DNA of 64,000 nucleotides, from NCBI RefSeq assembly GCF_018224885.1, contig NZ_JAGTXB010000022.1, forward strand, positions 95,267 through 159,266. The letters are read 5' to 3'. Shown piece by piece: positions 63,017-64,000 of this stretch; the stretch's first letter is position 1, and each line of letters begins with the position of its first letter. Source of the DNA: Chitinophaga hostae. Lineage in GTDB: Bacteria; Bacteroidota; Bacteroidia; Chitinophagales; Chitinophagaceae. The notes below the pieces were generated by a model that did not search any database, was not told the origin of the DNA, and saw nothing but the letters and a program-made list of their open reading frames with translations. The position numbers were made by a program, and so were the translations under genes.

Positions 63017-63440
63017 CTAGTTGGTGAGTCCGCGGTGATAAATATCAGGGAGGTATTGTGTAAACCAGGCGGGCATTTCAGCAGGAGGGAGGTGTAAAGT
63101 TATTTGTTTATTATTTCCGGTAGCGAGATGGATGGGTATTTTTTGCGAGGTATCAATTATAAGAAGTTCATTTATAAGTGAGAAATGCTCGTTCCTGCTT
63201 TTGTTCAAGAGCCGATTTGTATTGTGCTTCAAAGGCCTGATCCACGTAATCATCAGCTAACCGGCCGGCCTCTTTATAGGAGCCACCAACCTGTTTACGA
63301 AATTCAAGTTGTTTGAGGGATTTCAATTTATCGCCATCAAAGGGAGGATGTTTTTCTATAAGGCTCTGTGGAAACAAATATGGACCAGCGGAAGATTTGC
63401 CTGCTCCATTTGAGCCTGCGATGATATATAAAACAGGCAT
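63017..63440 (-). pseudogene. zeta-toxin-like P-loop ATPase, frameshifted and internally deleted
   Basis: The first part (ATG at 63440) is a P-loop kinase with Walker A GSNGAGKSS (residues 9-17) and the helix SYKEAGRLADDYVDQAFEAQYKSALEQKQE, as in zeta-toxin-like ATPases; it stops at 63168. The C-terminal piece continues in another frame (INELLIIDTSQKIPIHLATG, ending at 63017). Between them roughly the segment holding the Walker B and substrate-binding parts seems missing, where related proteins have about 80-100 more residues. So the gene has both a frame break and a deletion near 63170-63200. Its start overlaps the stop of the upstream small gene (TAATG). Confidence 0.75.
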
Positions 63441-63697
63441 TATATAAATTGAGCGTTAAGTCCGTCTCTAACCAGATCGGCCTGCCTGCGGGTTAACACC
63501 TTTTCTACGATGAAATCTTTGAGCTTCTGTGAAGGGGTAACAATTTTCACAGAACCATCAGGATACTCCATATAGTATTTTCCATCGGGGAGATCCTTAT
63601 CATATATCATAAACGTCTTACCACTACTTAGGCTTTCAGCCCGAACTTTTTGTACCGCCAGCTGTGCCCTCTTTTCTATTTCTGTTAATGGTCTCAT
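63440..63697 (-). CDS. small partner protein of the zeta-toxin-like ATPase
   Basis: 85 residues, hydrophilic. A helix (TEIEKRAQLAVQKVRAESL), a short beta part (KTFMIYDKDLPDGKYYMEYPDG) and a C-terminal helix. It overlaps the ATPase start by one base (TAATG), so the two are translated together, like antitoxin and toxin genes. Its family is not recognised; antitoxin role inferred only from position. Confidence 0.6.
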   Translation of the reverse strand: MRPLTEIEKRAQLAVQKVRAESLSSGKTFMIYDKDLPDGKYYMEYPDGSVKIVTPSQKLKDFIVEKVLTRRQADLVRDGLNAQFI

Positions 63698-63773
63698 GAT
63701 GTTGGTTCTTTTTTCGATATACTAATTTAGAATAAAAAAGCCAGATACCACTAAACAGCGCAGTTTACAAAAC

Positions 63774-63806
63774 AAAAAAGGCTTCCTTTTACAGAAGCCT
63801 TTTTTA
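63774..63806 (-). terminator. terminator of the tRNA-His gene
   Basis: Stem AAAAAAGGCTTC / GAAGCCTTTTTT around a short loop, immediately downstream of the tRNA on the minus strand. Confidence 0.9.
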
Positions 63807-63811
63807 CGTTT

Positions 63812-63887
63812 GGGTGATTGAAGGGTTTCGAACCCTCGACCCTCAGAACCACAATCTGATGCTCTAACCAACTGAGCTACAACCACC
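63812..63887 (-). tRNA. tRNA-His (anticodon GTG)
   Basis: Minus-strand cloverleaf: acceptor GTGGTTG / CAATCAC with the extra G at -1 opposite C73, which is the histidine-specific identity element. D-arm GCTC-AGTTGGTTAGA-GC, anticodon loop TTGTGGT (GTG), T-loop TTCGAAA. CCA is not encoded. The extra G at 63887 fits a histidine tRNA and no other. Confidence 0.97.
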
Positions 63888-64000
63888 GTTTCCTAACGGT
63901 TACCCCGTTTTTCGGAGTGCAAATATAAGAGAATCTTTTTCTACTAAAGAAATTTTTTAAATGTTTTTTCTGCTGAATTTTTCCTTTCGGGAGAAGTGAA

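Overview
The window looks like a chromosomal segment of a Bacteroidota bacterium, most likely a Chitinophaga-like member of the Chitinophagales. The signs are two SusC/SusD outer-membrane uptake loci, one with an ECF sigma / FecR pair, many large TonB-dependent barrels, the TAnnTTTG promoter motif, lipoproteins with a Cys followed by Lys/Lys, and Bacteroidota-specific families (DUF4843, PKD-like lipoprotein, LptE-type lipoprotein, BrkB/YihY). This identification is inference from gene content. There is one tRNA gene (His), no rRNA, no CRISPR array and no insertion sequence or integrase.

Layout. 33-5247: a compact set of five metabolic genes: a glutamine-amidotransferase-like protein, a GCS2/YbdK carboxylate-amine ligase, an ATP-grasp ligase with a lysine-rich tail, and two divergent esterase-D-type hydrolases. 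Both ligase types form amide bonds, so this looks like an uncharacterised peptide-like metabolite pathway. 5244-12365: a siderophore-type TonB receptor, a broken junction where an OmpA-domain gene and an astacin protease gene meet head to head with both 5' ends missing, and an Oar-like TonB receptor. 12794-18974: ribBA (riboflavin) and a giant TamB-like protein. 19727-26179: SusC/SusD locus 1 with two accessory lipoproteins (fasciclin type and a DUF5007-like protein). 26262-33335: a BioF-like PLP enzyme, a small lipoprotein, a DinB-like protein, gamma-glutamyltransferase, an M14 carboxypeptidase and a redoxin. 33479-42108: a housekeeping block on the minus strand (YihY, MltG, SecG, an acidic protein, LptE, a sigma-54 activator, MiaB, a small conserved protein, and a CCG-domain Fe-S protein). 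42277-51367: locus 2 on the plus strand (ECF sigma, FecR, STN-SusC, SusD, DUF4843 lipoprotein, PKD-like lipoprotein). 51413-54291: the membrane Fe-S partner of the CCG protein, a PyrR-like phosphoribosyltransferase, a DUF2279 protein. 54401-62940: phosphohexomutase, protein-isoaspartate methyltransferase, two tandem paralogous outer-membrane barrels, a DUF445 protein. 63017-63887: a decayed zeta-toxin-like module and tRNA-His.

How the parts work together. The Sus-type loci import oligomers across the outer membrane. In locus 2 the signal passes from the STN domain of SusC to FecR and the ECF sigma factor. Neither locus carries a hydrolase, so substrate is unknown. TamB, LptE, SecG, MltG and OmpA-type proteins serve envelope building. 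Locus 2 lies exactly between the two halves of what is usually one Fe-S electron-transfer operon, which suggests insertion.

Non-coding structure is unusually rich: a very long AT-rich hairpin (about 969-1248), two more built from GAATTACGAATT-like words (41270-41330 and 54299-54407) that abut or overlap stop codons, a 112-bp tandem duplication (2402-2632), and several TAnnTTTG motifs only 4-5 nt upstream of start codons, which predicts leaderless or nearly leaderless mRNAs.
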